DNA from: Bacillota bacterium
GTDB lineage: Bacteria; Bacillota; Clostridia; Christensenellales; CAG-138
Reading direction: 5' to 3'
DNA: 7,193 nucleotides
Assembly: GCA_023409435.1 (NCBI GenBank)
Contig: JAEYHP010000163.1
Coordinates: 1 to 7,193 of the forward strand
The notes below the pieces were generated by a model. It did no database searches. It was not told the DNA's origin and saw only the letters and a list, made by a program, of their open reading frames with translations. The position numbers and the translations under genes were made by a program. This document shows, piece by piece, positions 1-5,336 of this stretch. How positions within the stretch are numbered: position 1 is the first letter of the stretch; every line of letters starts with the position of its first letter.

Positions 1-7
1 TTGGTAT

Positions 8-85
8 TGGGGTGGGTAGTGGGATTCGAACCCACGACCTCCAGAGCCACAATCTGGCATTCTAACCATCTGAACTATACCCACC
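8..85 (-). tRNA. tRNA-His (anticodon GUG)
   Basis: On the minus strand the sequence folds as a complete cloverleaf. The 7-bp acceptor GTGGGTA pairs with TACCCAC, the D-stem is GTTC/GAAT, and the anticodon stem CCAGA/TCTGG carries the loop TTGTGGC, so the anticodon is GTG (His). The T-arm is GTGGG-TTCGAAT-CCCAC. The histidine identity element is visible: an encoded G-1 (complement of base 85) faces C73 (complement of base 11). The CCA end is encoded (bases 10 to 8). The loop has U33-G34-U35, the recognition triplet of tRNA-guanine transglycosylase, so G34 should become queuosine if the pathway operates. It lies 12 nt downstream of tRNA-Arg and probably shares its transcript. The 3' flank and any terminator lie outside the window. 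Confidence 0.97.
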
Positions 86-97
86 AAGAAACCAAAT

Positions 98-174
98 TGG
101 CGCGCCTGCAGGGATTCGAACCCGGGACCTACGGCTTAGAAGGCCGTTGCTCTATCCTGCTGAGCTACAGGCGC
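98..174 (-). tRNA. tRNA-Arg (anticodon UCU)
   Basis: The minus strand gives a full cloverleaf: acceptor GCGCCTG/CAGGCGC, D-arm GCTC-AGCAGGATA-GAGC, and anticodon stem ACGGC/GCCGT around the loop CTTCTAA, so the anticodon is TCT, reading AGA/AGG arginine codons. The discriminator is G73 and the CCA end is encoded (bases 100 to 98). The loop has U36-A37, the standard site for t6A made by the Tsa proteins. One oddity is in the T-stem: CCGGG against CCCTG leaves a C50-U64 mismatch in an otherwise paired arm. It is the first tRNA of a tandem pair and lies about 70 nt downstream of the predicted start of transcription. Confidence 0.97.
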
Positions 175-253
175 AGGATAACGATGCGAGCAGGTAAGTC
201 CAACGCCGCCGGTACCCAATTTTAGACCACGCTTGCACTACCGACAGTTAAGT

Positions 254-282
254 ATTCTAACAGAAAGAGAATGTCATGTCAA
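254..282 (-). promoter_or_regulatory. Sigma-A-type promoter for the tRNA-Arg/tRNA-His pair
   Basis: On the minus strand there is a perfect -35 box TTGACA (bases 282 to 277), a 17-bp spacer, and a -10 box TAGAAT (bases 259 to 254, 5 of 6 to consensus). Transcription would start near base 247 and run through a leader of about 70 nt into tRNA-Arg. It lies downstream of a terminator-like hairpin that closes the protein-coding operon, so the tRNAs appear to be an independent unit. The strength of the match fits a stable-RNA promoter. Confidence 0.85.
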
Positions 283-514
283 TGGTCAGATCAAAAATGC
301 GTCAGAAGTGGAAAAACCCCTGAAAATTCGCAAAAACGCGCAGCTGCCGGTCATGGACATCCCTTATTTTATGCAGAATTTCGCCATGCATTGCATGTTA
401 TTGTATATCAGGCGGTTCGTAAAGAAAAATCAAATGGGTCTGTTACGGGCATTCACCCCCCCCATTTTCTTCTTCCACATACGCCTCACTTTTCAGGCGA
501 ATAGATCACAAACA
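283..514. other. Intergenic stretch with no supported gene
   Basis: This part of the gap between the coding operon and the tRNA promoter holds no gene that I can support. Short plus-strand open frames cross it, but they lack a Shine-Dalgarno site and any recognisable motif. It contains an eight-C run (456-463), a 13-base palindrome CATGCA-T-TGCATG (385-397), and a small inverted repeat CGCCT/AGGCG (482-499) without a T-tract. The composition is more A/T-rich than the neighbouring genes, as expected for non-coding DNA. Confidence 0.6.
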
Positions 515-539
515 CAGCCCGGGCGCAATGTCCGGGCTG
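515..539 (-). terminator. Probable Rho-independent terminator of the SEC-C/ddl unit
   Basis: An 8-bp perfect GC-rich stem, CAGCCCGG (515-522) with CCGGGCTG (532-539), closes a 9-base loop. It begins 28 bases after the stop of the SEC-C gene. Reading the minus strand, the stem is followed by TGTTTGTG, a broken U-tract, so termination may be only moderately efficient. Position and structure both fit the end of the long minus-strand gene run, before the separately promoted tRNAs. Confidence 0.65.
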
Positions 540-567
540 CGATATGAAAGGATGATTTAACGTATGT

Positions 568-1071
568 CTAGCTTGCTTGGCCGCAGCACTTCTTATATTT
601 TTTGCCGCTGCCGCACGGGCAGGGATCATTGCGGCCTACGGCTGTCTCGTTTACGAATATTTTGGCGGCACGGAACTCTTTTGTAATTTCGCGGCGGCGC
701 TCCTCGGAGAGGATGCCGTCCCACTGCGAAAGGGTATAGAGCCATTCCGCTTTGGCGTCGAGCATGTTGTGATACAGCTTTTCAAAATCAATGTCCAGGG
801 AAAGCTCGGACTCTTCCGTCAGGCTTTCAAGGTCAAGCTGGACTTTGAGGCTGGTGTTGATGCCGTCCAAAAACCCCGCGAACGTCACGGTGTCCATGGA
901 GAATGTTTCCGCAAGAGACTGCAACGTGCCCGCATATACCTTGGTATGGCCCTCGAGCAGTTTTTCGTAGTTTTCGGTCTCCGCCGCAAAATAGGCGTTC
1001 CAGAAATTTTTTTGTGTTACGGGGTCGCGTTCCGCCTGCGCGATTGCTGTCCATTGGGAATAGAGGCTCAT
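568..1071 (-). CDS. Small SEC-C metal-binding domain protein
   Basis: A 167-residue protein of unknown biological role. Its C-terminus is a textbook SEC-C motif, GRNDPCPCGSGKKYKKCC (residues 146-163), with the C-x-C-x8-C-C zinc ligands at Cys151, Cys153, Cys162 and Cys163. The same motif ends the SecA ATPase, where it binds zinc and contacts SecB and ribosomes, and it also occurs in YecA-like proteins. The first 145 residues are mostly charged and probably helical, with no signal peptide or membrane segment, so the protein should be cytosolic. The ATG is preceded by AAGGAG at about 11 nt. It is the last gene of its run, about 43 nt after ddl and just before a hairpin terminator. A role in protein targeting or proteostasis is only inference. 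A link to its cell-wall neighbours is not shown. Confidence 0.88.
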   Translation of the reverse strand: MSLYSQWTAIAQAERDPVTQKNFWNAYFAAETENYEKLLEGHTKVYAGTLQSLAETFSMDTVTFAGFLDGINTSLKVQLDLESLTEESELSLDIDFEKLYHNMLDAKAEWLYTLSQWDGILSEERRREITKEFRAAKIFVNETAVGRNDPCPCGSGKKYKKCCGQAS

Positions 1072-1114
1072 GTGTTTGAAATCTCCTTATTATTCATCAA
1101 TGCTATTAGTAAGC

Positions 1115-2311
1115 TTATTTAAGCTTTGCGCCCTTTGCGCCTTTTGCGCCGCCCAGCACTGCTTTCTGCAGCAGTTCCGAGTCAAATGCAAACACGGAAC
1201 CCTTCTTTTCCTTGTGGGCCGCGTAAGCGTATTCCACCAAACGGTCGATGAGCTGCGGATACGGCACACCCACCGGCTCAAACAGATAGAACGCGAACGA
1301 GCCGGGGATGGTGTTGATTTCGTTGACATAGACGGAATTATCCGCCTCGTCGATCATAAAATCGATCCGCACGACGCCCTTGCATTCGAGCATGCGGAAA
1401 ATATCGCAGGTCATACTTTGTATGCGGCGTGTCATCTCCGCATCGATGGGCGCGGGAATGATGCGGGTGAGCGATTCCATGCCCTGCCCTTTTGCCCCGG
1501 CAAGGTATTTATCTTTAAAGTTTAACAGCTCTTCCTGGGTAATGGGCTGCTCGCAGGCGGAGGCGGTGCAGTCCGCGCCATACCCCAGGCACGCGCAGTT
1601 GATCTCCCTGCGCTTTGACACACCCTTTTCCACCAGGATACGCCTGTCGTAATGGGCGGCGACGTCGATCGCGCGGCGCAGGCTTTCCCGGTCGGTCGCG
1701 CGGCTGATGCCTATGCTGGACCCTAAATTCGCCGGCTTCACATAGAGCGGGTATTCGCCCACGCCCTCCATTTCGCTTAAGGCATTCTCTGGGTCGCTCA
1801 GCCATTGAGAGCGGTAGCAGTACCTGGAGGGGAGCACGGGCAGTCCCATGCTTTGAAACACGGCCTTCATGATGATCTTATCCATGCCCACGCCGGAGCC
1901 TGTGACGCCCACGCTCGAATACGGGATATCGCACAGCTCAAACAGGCCCTGCATGCAGCCGTCCTCTCCGTGCATGCCGTGGAAGGCGAGTATGGCGCAA
2001 TCCATATCCATGACCTTGACGCCCGCCTTCTGGAACAGGCCGCCGCCGGTGAAGGAATACAGCCCTCCGCAGTTGGGCACAGGCGGCAAGTATACGCGCG
2101 TGAGCCCTTTTGCATTCGGGTCGAAGGTCTTATAGAACGAAATGTTTTTGAGCGGATCTCCAATGAACCACTCCCCCGTCCTTGCGACATAGACCGGGTA
2201 AGCGTCATACTTCTGTTTGTTGACATTCTCCAGCAGCTGCAAACCGGAAACGATGGAAACATCGTGTTCGGTGGAGCGGCTGCCAAACAGCACGGCCAGC
2301 TTTTGCGGCAT
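1115..2311 (-). CDS. ddl: D-alanine-D-alanine ligase family protein (divergent, ATP-grasp)
   Basis: An ATP-grasp ligase expected to join two D-alanines for the peptidoglycan stem, in the cytosol. Family motifs appear in order: STEHDVS (13-19, with Glu15 at the first D-Ala site), GMHGEDGCMQGLFE (112-125), MDK (143-145), ATP-binding KPANLGSSIG (192-201), EKG (228-230) and REI (235-237), FKDKY (265-269), RIDF (315-318) and metal-binding NEINTIPG (330-337). The Lys268-Tyr269 pair matches classical Ddl rather than the His of VanA-type D-lactate ligases. After NEINTIPG the sequence is SFAFYLFEP, where E. coli DdlB has Ser281-Leu282 for the second D-Ala; here the serine position is Tyr342. At 398 residues it is longer than typical Ddl (about 300 to 370), with a lysine-rich repeat tail. 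I chose the second ATG because AGGAGG sits 7 nt before it; the ATG six bases upstream lies directly against the SD. It follows the Mur ligase by 50 nt. Confidence 0.9.
   Translation of the reverse strand: MPQKLAVLFGSRSTEHDVSIVSGLQLLENVNKQKYDAYPVYVARTGEWFIGDPLKNISFYKTFDPNAKGLTRVYLPPVPNCGGLYSFTGGGLFQKAGVKVMDMDCAILAFHGMHGEDGCMQGLFELCDIPYSSVGVTGSGVGMDKIIMKAVFQSMGLPVLPSRYCYRSQWLSDPENALSEMEGVGEYPLYVKPANLGSSIGISRATDRESLRRAIDVAAHYDRRILVEKGVSKRREINCACLGYGADCTASACEQPITQEELLNFKDKYLAGAKGQGMESLTRIIPAPIDAEMTRRIQSMTCDIFRMLECKGVVRIDFMIDEADNSVYVNEINTIPGSFAFYLFEPVGVPYPQLIDRLVEYAYAAHKEKKGSVFAFDSELLQKAVLGGAKGAKGAKLK
1126..1152 (-). repeat. Three tandem 9-base units at the 3' end of ddl
   Basis: On the minus strand GGCGCAAAA, GGCGCAAAG and GGCGCAAAG follow one another, encoding Gly-Ala-Lys three times just before the final Leu-Lys and stop. 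The copies differ at one base only, which suggests recent slippage expansion. The product is a basic, flexible tail outside the ATP-grasp fold. Confidence 0.8.
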
Positions 2312-2318
2312 ATTCATT

Positions 2319-2324
2319 CCTCCT
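2319..2324 (-). promoter_or_regulatory. Shine-Dalgarno site that decides the ddl start
   Basis: A perfect AGGAGG on the minus strand lies 7 nt before the ATG at 2311 and 1 nt before the ATG at 2317. Only the downstream start has workable spacing, so the protein begins MPQKLAV and the two extra N-terminal residues of the longer frame are rejected. Confidence 0.8.
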
Positions 2325-2344
2325 GTCCTAAGGCTCCATGCATT

Positions 2345-2353
2345 ATTATACCA
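2345..2353 (-). promoter_or_regulatory. Extended -10 promoter in front of ddl
   Basis: The minus strand carries TGGTATAAT: a perfect TATAAT (bases 2350 to 2345) with the TGn extension (2353 to 2351). No good -35 box stands at 17 bp; GACA appears at a spacing of about 19, and extended -10 promoters can work without a -35. Transcription would begin near 2338, giving a leader of roughly 27 nt that includes the SD. It lies in the 50-nt gap after the Mur ligase stop, so ddl and the SEC-C gene could be transcribed apart from the upstream genes. Confidence 0.6.
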
Positions 2354-2361
2354 TGCGATTT

Positions 2362-3999
2362 TCAGGCTTTGTCGTAATTGTCCGGCAGGTCGTTTTCAAA
2401 CAATACCACACAGCCGGGCTCTGTATAGAGCGGGAGCTTTTCCGTTGCCTCATTAAGCGTATCCACCTGCACGATGCAGGTTTCCGGGAAACCGCCGTCT
2501 ATTAATCCCTGGCGGATGGGCGTAACGCGGCCCTTTCCTACCAGTATGGCGATATCCGCCGCGCGCGCGATATCGCGGCCGAATTCTTCATTCAAGTGTT
2601 CCTCTTCCCCACCCAGCTCAATCATGCCGGGGGTGACGATGATACGGCGTGCGGGCGCGAAACTCTTTAACACTTCCAGCGCCGCCTTGGTGCCCGAAGG
2701 GTTCGCGTTAAACGCGTCGTCTATCACGGCGATGCCGTTCTGCCCCTGCACAAGCTGCAACCTGTGTTCGACAGGCGCTAAATTTTCAATGCCTATGGCG
2801 ATACTCTCTAAAGACGCGCCAAGATACCTTGCAAGCGCCGCGGCGCCCGTGATATTGCCGATGTTGTGTTTGCCTAAAAGCTGCGTGGCGCAACGCACGC
2901 GTTCCCCGGTATCCGTCACAAGCGTGAATGTGCTGCCGGAGCTGCTCACTTCGATATCTTCCGCCTTCAAATAAAGACCGTTGCCGGACAAGCCGAACAG
3001 GAATTTGTTTTTGAGCTTCAGGCGCTCGTACATGCGGCGGCAGTCCGGGTTATCGCCGTTTAGGAACGCCGCGCCATCCTCGGGCAGCGCGTTCAGTAGT
3101 TCTGCCTTGGTTTCGATCACGTCTTCATAAGAGCCGAACGTATCCAGATGCTGTTTTCCCACGGAGGTGATGATGCCGTACTTGGGTTGAACGAGCCTGC
3201 ACAGCTCCGCGATATCGCCCTTGTAGCGCGCACCCATTTCGGCCACAAACGCCTGATGTTCCCGCTTTAATTGCTCACGGACGACGCGCGTAATGCCCAT
3301 GGGCGTATTGAAACTGCTGGGAGTCACAAGCGTATTCCACTTCTCCTGGAGTATGGTGCCTAAGATAAACTTCGTGCTGGTTTTTCCGTAGCTGCCCGTG
3401 ATACCGATCTTGATGAGATCCTGCCGTGCGGCCAGCTTATGTTTCGCATCGTTGTAGTACCAGCGCTTCACGGAATTTTCAACAGGAAGCATCACCACAT
3501 GCGCAAGCAGCACGAAAAACGGCAGCAGCAAGCCCGGAAGATACCTTATAAAGTTCATGCTTAAGATGCCGCCCCAGCCCGATATGTCATAGGGCAGGAA
3601 CAGGCCCATGTGGAACAGAAAACTTAATACAGCCAGGCAGCCAAGCAAACGTTTGACGCGCCCGGTGAACGCCAGAGGCTTTTTTGCCGGAAGCTTTTTG
3701 TTGGAAAAGCCGATGTAGAGCATCAGGCTAATAAATGCAACATCTGCGCCATACCAAAGGATTTCTGCCACCATGGGCTGGCTGTAGTAGAAGAAAACCC
3801 ACGCGATACGCAATAAGAACGCTACGCCGCCCAACAGAAAGGAAAGCACGCAATCCTGCGCGCCCGCGCGCCGGATCCATTTTACATACATGTTGCCCTG
3901 GTAGCTTTCCAATTGCAGCATATGCACGATATGCAGCGCCGCAAATGTCACGGCGCCTGCCGCGAGAACGGCGAATATGATATTCCAGATTCCTGTCAT
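2362..3999 (-). CDS. Membrane-fused MurF-like Mur ligase
   Basis: A 545-residue protein. Residues 1-175 form about five hydrophobic segments (4-28, 51-72, 76-98, 118-136, 150-173). Positive charges at 40-44, 101-117 and 178-179 predict N-out topology with the ligase in the cytosol. From 196 it is a Mur ligase: P-loop GITGSYGKTST (199-209), TPSSFNTPMG (226-235), EMG (254-256), HLDTFGS (284-290), TKAE (297-300), GKHNIGN (376-382), then a MurF-like C-terminal domain with HRLQ (412-415), DDAFNANPSG (427-436) and ELGGEEE (461-467). MurF joins D-Ala-D-Ala to UDP-MurNAc-tripeptide with ATP; the classical N-terminal UDP-sugar-binding domain is absent and the membrane domain stands in its place. The end, VLFENDLPDNY, also differs from the KGS-type ending of MurF. 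The reaction is therefore likely MurF-like but the acceptor is unknown, possibly lipid-linked. AGGAGG lies 5 nt before the ATG. Ddl follows and an alpha/beta hydrolase precedes it. Confidence 0.9.
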   Translation of the reverse strand: MTGIWNIIFAVLAAGAVTFAALHIVHMLQLESYQGNMYVKWIRRAGAQDCVLSFLLGGVAFLLRIAWVFFYYSQPMVAEILWYGADVAFISLMLYIGFSNKKLPAKKPLAFTGRVKRLLGCLAVLSFLFHMGLFLPYDISGWGGILSMNFIRYLPGLLLPFFVLLAHVVMLPVENSVKRWYYNDAKHKLAARQDLIKIGITGSYGKTSTKFILGTILQEKWNTLVTPSSFNTPMGITRVVREQLKREHQAFVAEMGARYKGDIAELCRLVQPKYGIITSVGKQHLDTFGSYEDVIETKAELLNALPEDGAAFLNGDNPDCRRMYERLKLKNKFLFGLSGNGLYLKAEDIEVSSSGSTFTLVTDTGERVRCATQLLGKHNIGNITGAAALARYLGASLESIAIGIENLAPVEHRLQLVQGQNGIAVIDDAFNANPSGTKAALEVLKSFAPARRIIVTPGMIELGGEEEHLNEEFGRDIARAADIAILVGKGRVTPIRQGLIDGGFPETCIVQVDTLNEATEKLPLYTEPGCVVLFENDLPDNYDKA

Positions 4000-4026
4000 C
4001 CGGGCCTCCTAACTAACGATTTGTAC

Positions 4027-4788
4027 TCAGGGCCTGAAAAATGCCTTGAGCACCGCGCAGAAACGCGGATACTGGTCCGCATAGGCGAAATGGCCCGCAC
4101 CTTCAAATACCACAAGCCCGGCGTCGGGGATGCGCTGCTCCATCAGCTTGCCCATGTAAAGGGGCGAGGAAGTATCCTGGTCCCCCCAGATAAGCAGCGT
4201 GGGGTTTTTGATGCGGGGCAGACGGTCCGTTAAATCCAAATTCACGGTTTTTACAAACACGGCGCGCATGAGGTCGCTTTTGAGCGCCCGATAATCTTCC
4301 GAACCCGCGCTTTTCTGCTTCTCTTTTAAGTGAAGCGCGCGGTCGATCCACCCTATGCGCGAAAGCCGCTTTCCAAGCTTGTATATATAGGTCCTTACAT
4401 ACCATTTGAGCGTGCGTTTGGGCCGTATGCCCGCAGCATCCACCAATACCAGGCGGCGGAACAGCTTAGGGTCCTCGCTGGCAAGAAGAATCGTGACGCG
4501 CCCGCCAAAGGAATGGCATACGACATCCACCCGGTACAGGGAAAACTCCTCCATAAACCTGCGGGTAAACGCCGCGTATTCCGGCACGCCCCAGGGCACA
4601 GGAGGTTCCTCGCTTTCGCCAAAGCCGGGAAAATCAAAGCAGATGGCGCGCATGCCAAGTGAACTTACACAGTTTGCGATAGAGCGCACGGCCTCGATGC
4701 TTGCACCCCAGCCATGCAGCACGAGTACGGGTTCGCCTTCGCCGTATACCTCATACCGGGTTTTGATACCGTCTATGGATACAAACAA
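4027..4788 (-). CDS. Alpha/beta hydrolase fold protein
   Basis: A 253-residue protein, full length for a single-domain alpha/beta hydrolase. The oxyanion-hole motif HGWG is at 25-28, the FDFPGFGES strand-turn at 51-59, the nucleophile elbow CHSFGG at 91-96 (Ser93), the acid at Asp205 in WGDQD, and the base at His233 in GAGHF, so the catalytic triad is complete. A basic, helical cap region covers about 121-180. There is no signal peptide, so it is probably cytosolic. The substrate cannot be read from the sequence; esterase, amidase or C-C hydrolase activities are all possible. Cys91 sits where most relatives have Gly. The start is TTG, fixed by AGGAGG 7 nt upstream; the nearby ATG is in another frame. 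The Mur ligase begins 27 nt after its stop, so the two are probably cotranscribed, which suggests a cell-envelope role by association only. Confidence 0.87.
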   Translation of the reverse strand: MFVSIDGIKTRYEVYGEGEPVLVLHGWGASIEAVRSIANCVSSLGMRAICFDFPGFGESEEPPVPWGVPEYAAFTRRFMEEFSLYRVDVVCHSFGGRVTILLASEDPKLFRRLVLVDAAGIRPKRTLKWYVRTYIYKLGKRLSRIGWIDRALHLKEKQKSAGSEDYRALKSDLMRAVFVKTVNLDLTDRLPRIKNPTLLIWGDQDTSSPLYMGKLMEQRIPDAGLVVFEGAGHFAYADQYPRFCAVLKAFFRP

Positions 4789-4795
4789 GGCGTTC

Positions 4796-4801
4796 CCTCC
4801 T
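4796..4801 (-). promoter_or_regulatory. Shine-Dalgarno site that fixes a TTG start
   Basis: AGGAGG on the minus strand is 7 nt before the TTG at 4788 to 4786 of the alpha/beta hydrolase. The ATG that overlaps this SD (ATGAGG) is in a different frame, and no other start in the correct frame lies between the SD and the conserved N-terminal strand, so TTG initiation is well supported. Confidence 0.75.
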
Positions 4802-4820
4802 CATAAAATAATACTACGTT

Positions 4821-4850
4821 ATTATAGACCCCGGACTAGTTCGCGTGCAA
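4821..4850 (-). promoter_or_regulatory. Probable sigma-A promoter for the hydrolase/Mur ligase block
   Basis: The minus strand shows a perfect -10 TATAAT (4826 to 4821), an 18-bp spacer and a partial -35 TTGCAC (4850 to 4845). The -35 lies in the last codons of rimI. Transcription would start near 4814, giving a leader of about 26 nt up to the hydrolase TTG. It would separate the cell-wall block from the upstream tRNA-modification operon, although read-through from rimI is also possible because no terminator is seen in the 47-nt gap. Confidence 0.6.
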
Positions 4851-5312
4851 CCCTTCAATGGTTTTCACAATATCCCTGTTCCACAGAATAAATGCGTCCT
4901 CGCCCGTATCGGAATAATACCTCTTGCGGCGGCCCGCCATTTGAAACCCAAGGCCTTCGTAGAGCGCCTGAGCTATGAAGTTGGTTTCCCGCACCTCCAG
5001 CGTCATCTGCGTGGCGTGAAAATTCACCGCCGCGCGCATGCTCTCTAACATGATGCGCCTGCCATAGCCTTTTCTACGGTGCTCCGGCGATACGGCGACG
5101 TTGGTGATATGCGCCTCTTCAAATAGCACCCACATGCCCGCGTAGCCGATAATTTTGCCGTCCAGCTCCAGCACATGGTAGTGAGCAACCCGGTTTTTGA
5201 GTTCCCCTTTTAGCATATTGAGCGTCCAGGGCGAACGGAAGCATATTTTTTCCATTTCCGCGACGGCGGGAAGGTCGGCTTTTGTCATGGGACGGAAGAG
5301 CGCTTCTTCCAT
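4836..5312 (-). CDS. rimI: Ribosomal protein S18-alanine N-acetyltransferase (RimI)
   Basis: A 158-residue GNAT-fold enzyme that transfers acetyl from acetyl-CoA to a protein N-terminus, classically alanine 1 of ribosomal protein S18. The N-terminal RPMTKADLPAV (7-17) and FRSPW (25-29) are typical of RimI. Other signatures are IIGYAG (54-59), EAHITNVAV (66-74), the acetyl-CoA pyrophosphate loop RRKGYG (79-84), LEVRETN (105-111) with Glu106, LYEGLGF (117-123) with Tyr118, and RYYSDTGEDA near the end. Glu106 and Tyr118 have the same 12-residue spacing as the catalytic Glu103/Tyr115 pair of Salmonella RimI. The length is usual. AAGGA lies about 7 nt before the ATG. It follows tsaB by 24 nt, a common arrangement in Gram-positive genomes. 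Other N-terminal acetyltransferase targets cannot be excluded. Confidence 0.93.
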   Translation of the reverse strand: MEEALFRPMTKADLPAVAEMEKICFRSPWTLNMLKGELKNRVAHYHVLELDGKIIGYAGMWVLFEEAHITNVAVSPEHRRKGYGRRIMLESMRAAVNFHATQMTLEVRETNFIAQALYEGLGFQMAGRRKRYYSDTGEDAFILWNRDIVKTIEGLHAN

Positions 5313-5336
5313 AATATATTCCTTCTTTCCTGCGCG

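Noticed and set aside
482..499. Small hairpin CGCCT/AGGCG as a second terminator
   Set aside because: Only 5 bp, and the following bases on the minus strand are purine-rich rather than T-rich.
233..547. Plus-strand open frames of 104 and 77 codons in the intergenic gap
   Set aside because: No Shine-Dalgarno site, no recognisable motif, composition unlike a coding region, and they run over the terminator hairpin or the tRNA promoter.
577..1122. Long plus-strand frame of 181 codons opposite the SEC-C gene
   Set aside because: It is the antisense shadow of a gene with a clear SEC-C motif; it has no ribosome binding site and low-complexity content.
1111..1126. Inverted repeat AAGCTTATTTAAGCTT at the end of ddl as a terminator
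   Set aside because: The stem is A/T-rich with a loop of only 2 to 4 bases and no U-tract follows; the next gene starts within about 40 bases.
1115..2311. VanA/VanB-type D-Ala-D-Lac vancomycin-resistance ligase
   Set aside because: The omega-loop segment has the Lys-Tyr pair of ordinary Ddl, not the His of D-lactate ligases, and no VanH, VanX or VanRS genes are nearby.
1805..2377. Plus-strand frame of 190 codons opposite ddl
   Set aside because: The minus strand carries every Ddl motif in order; the plus frame has no motif and arises from the GC-biased codons.
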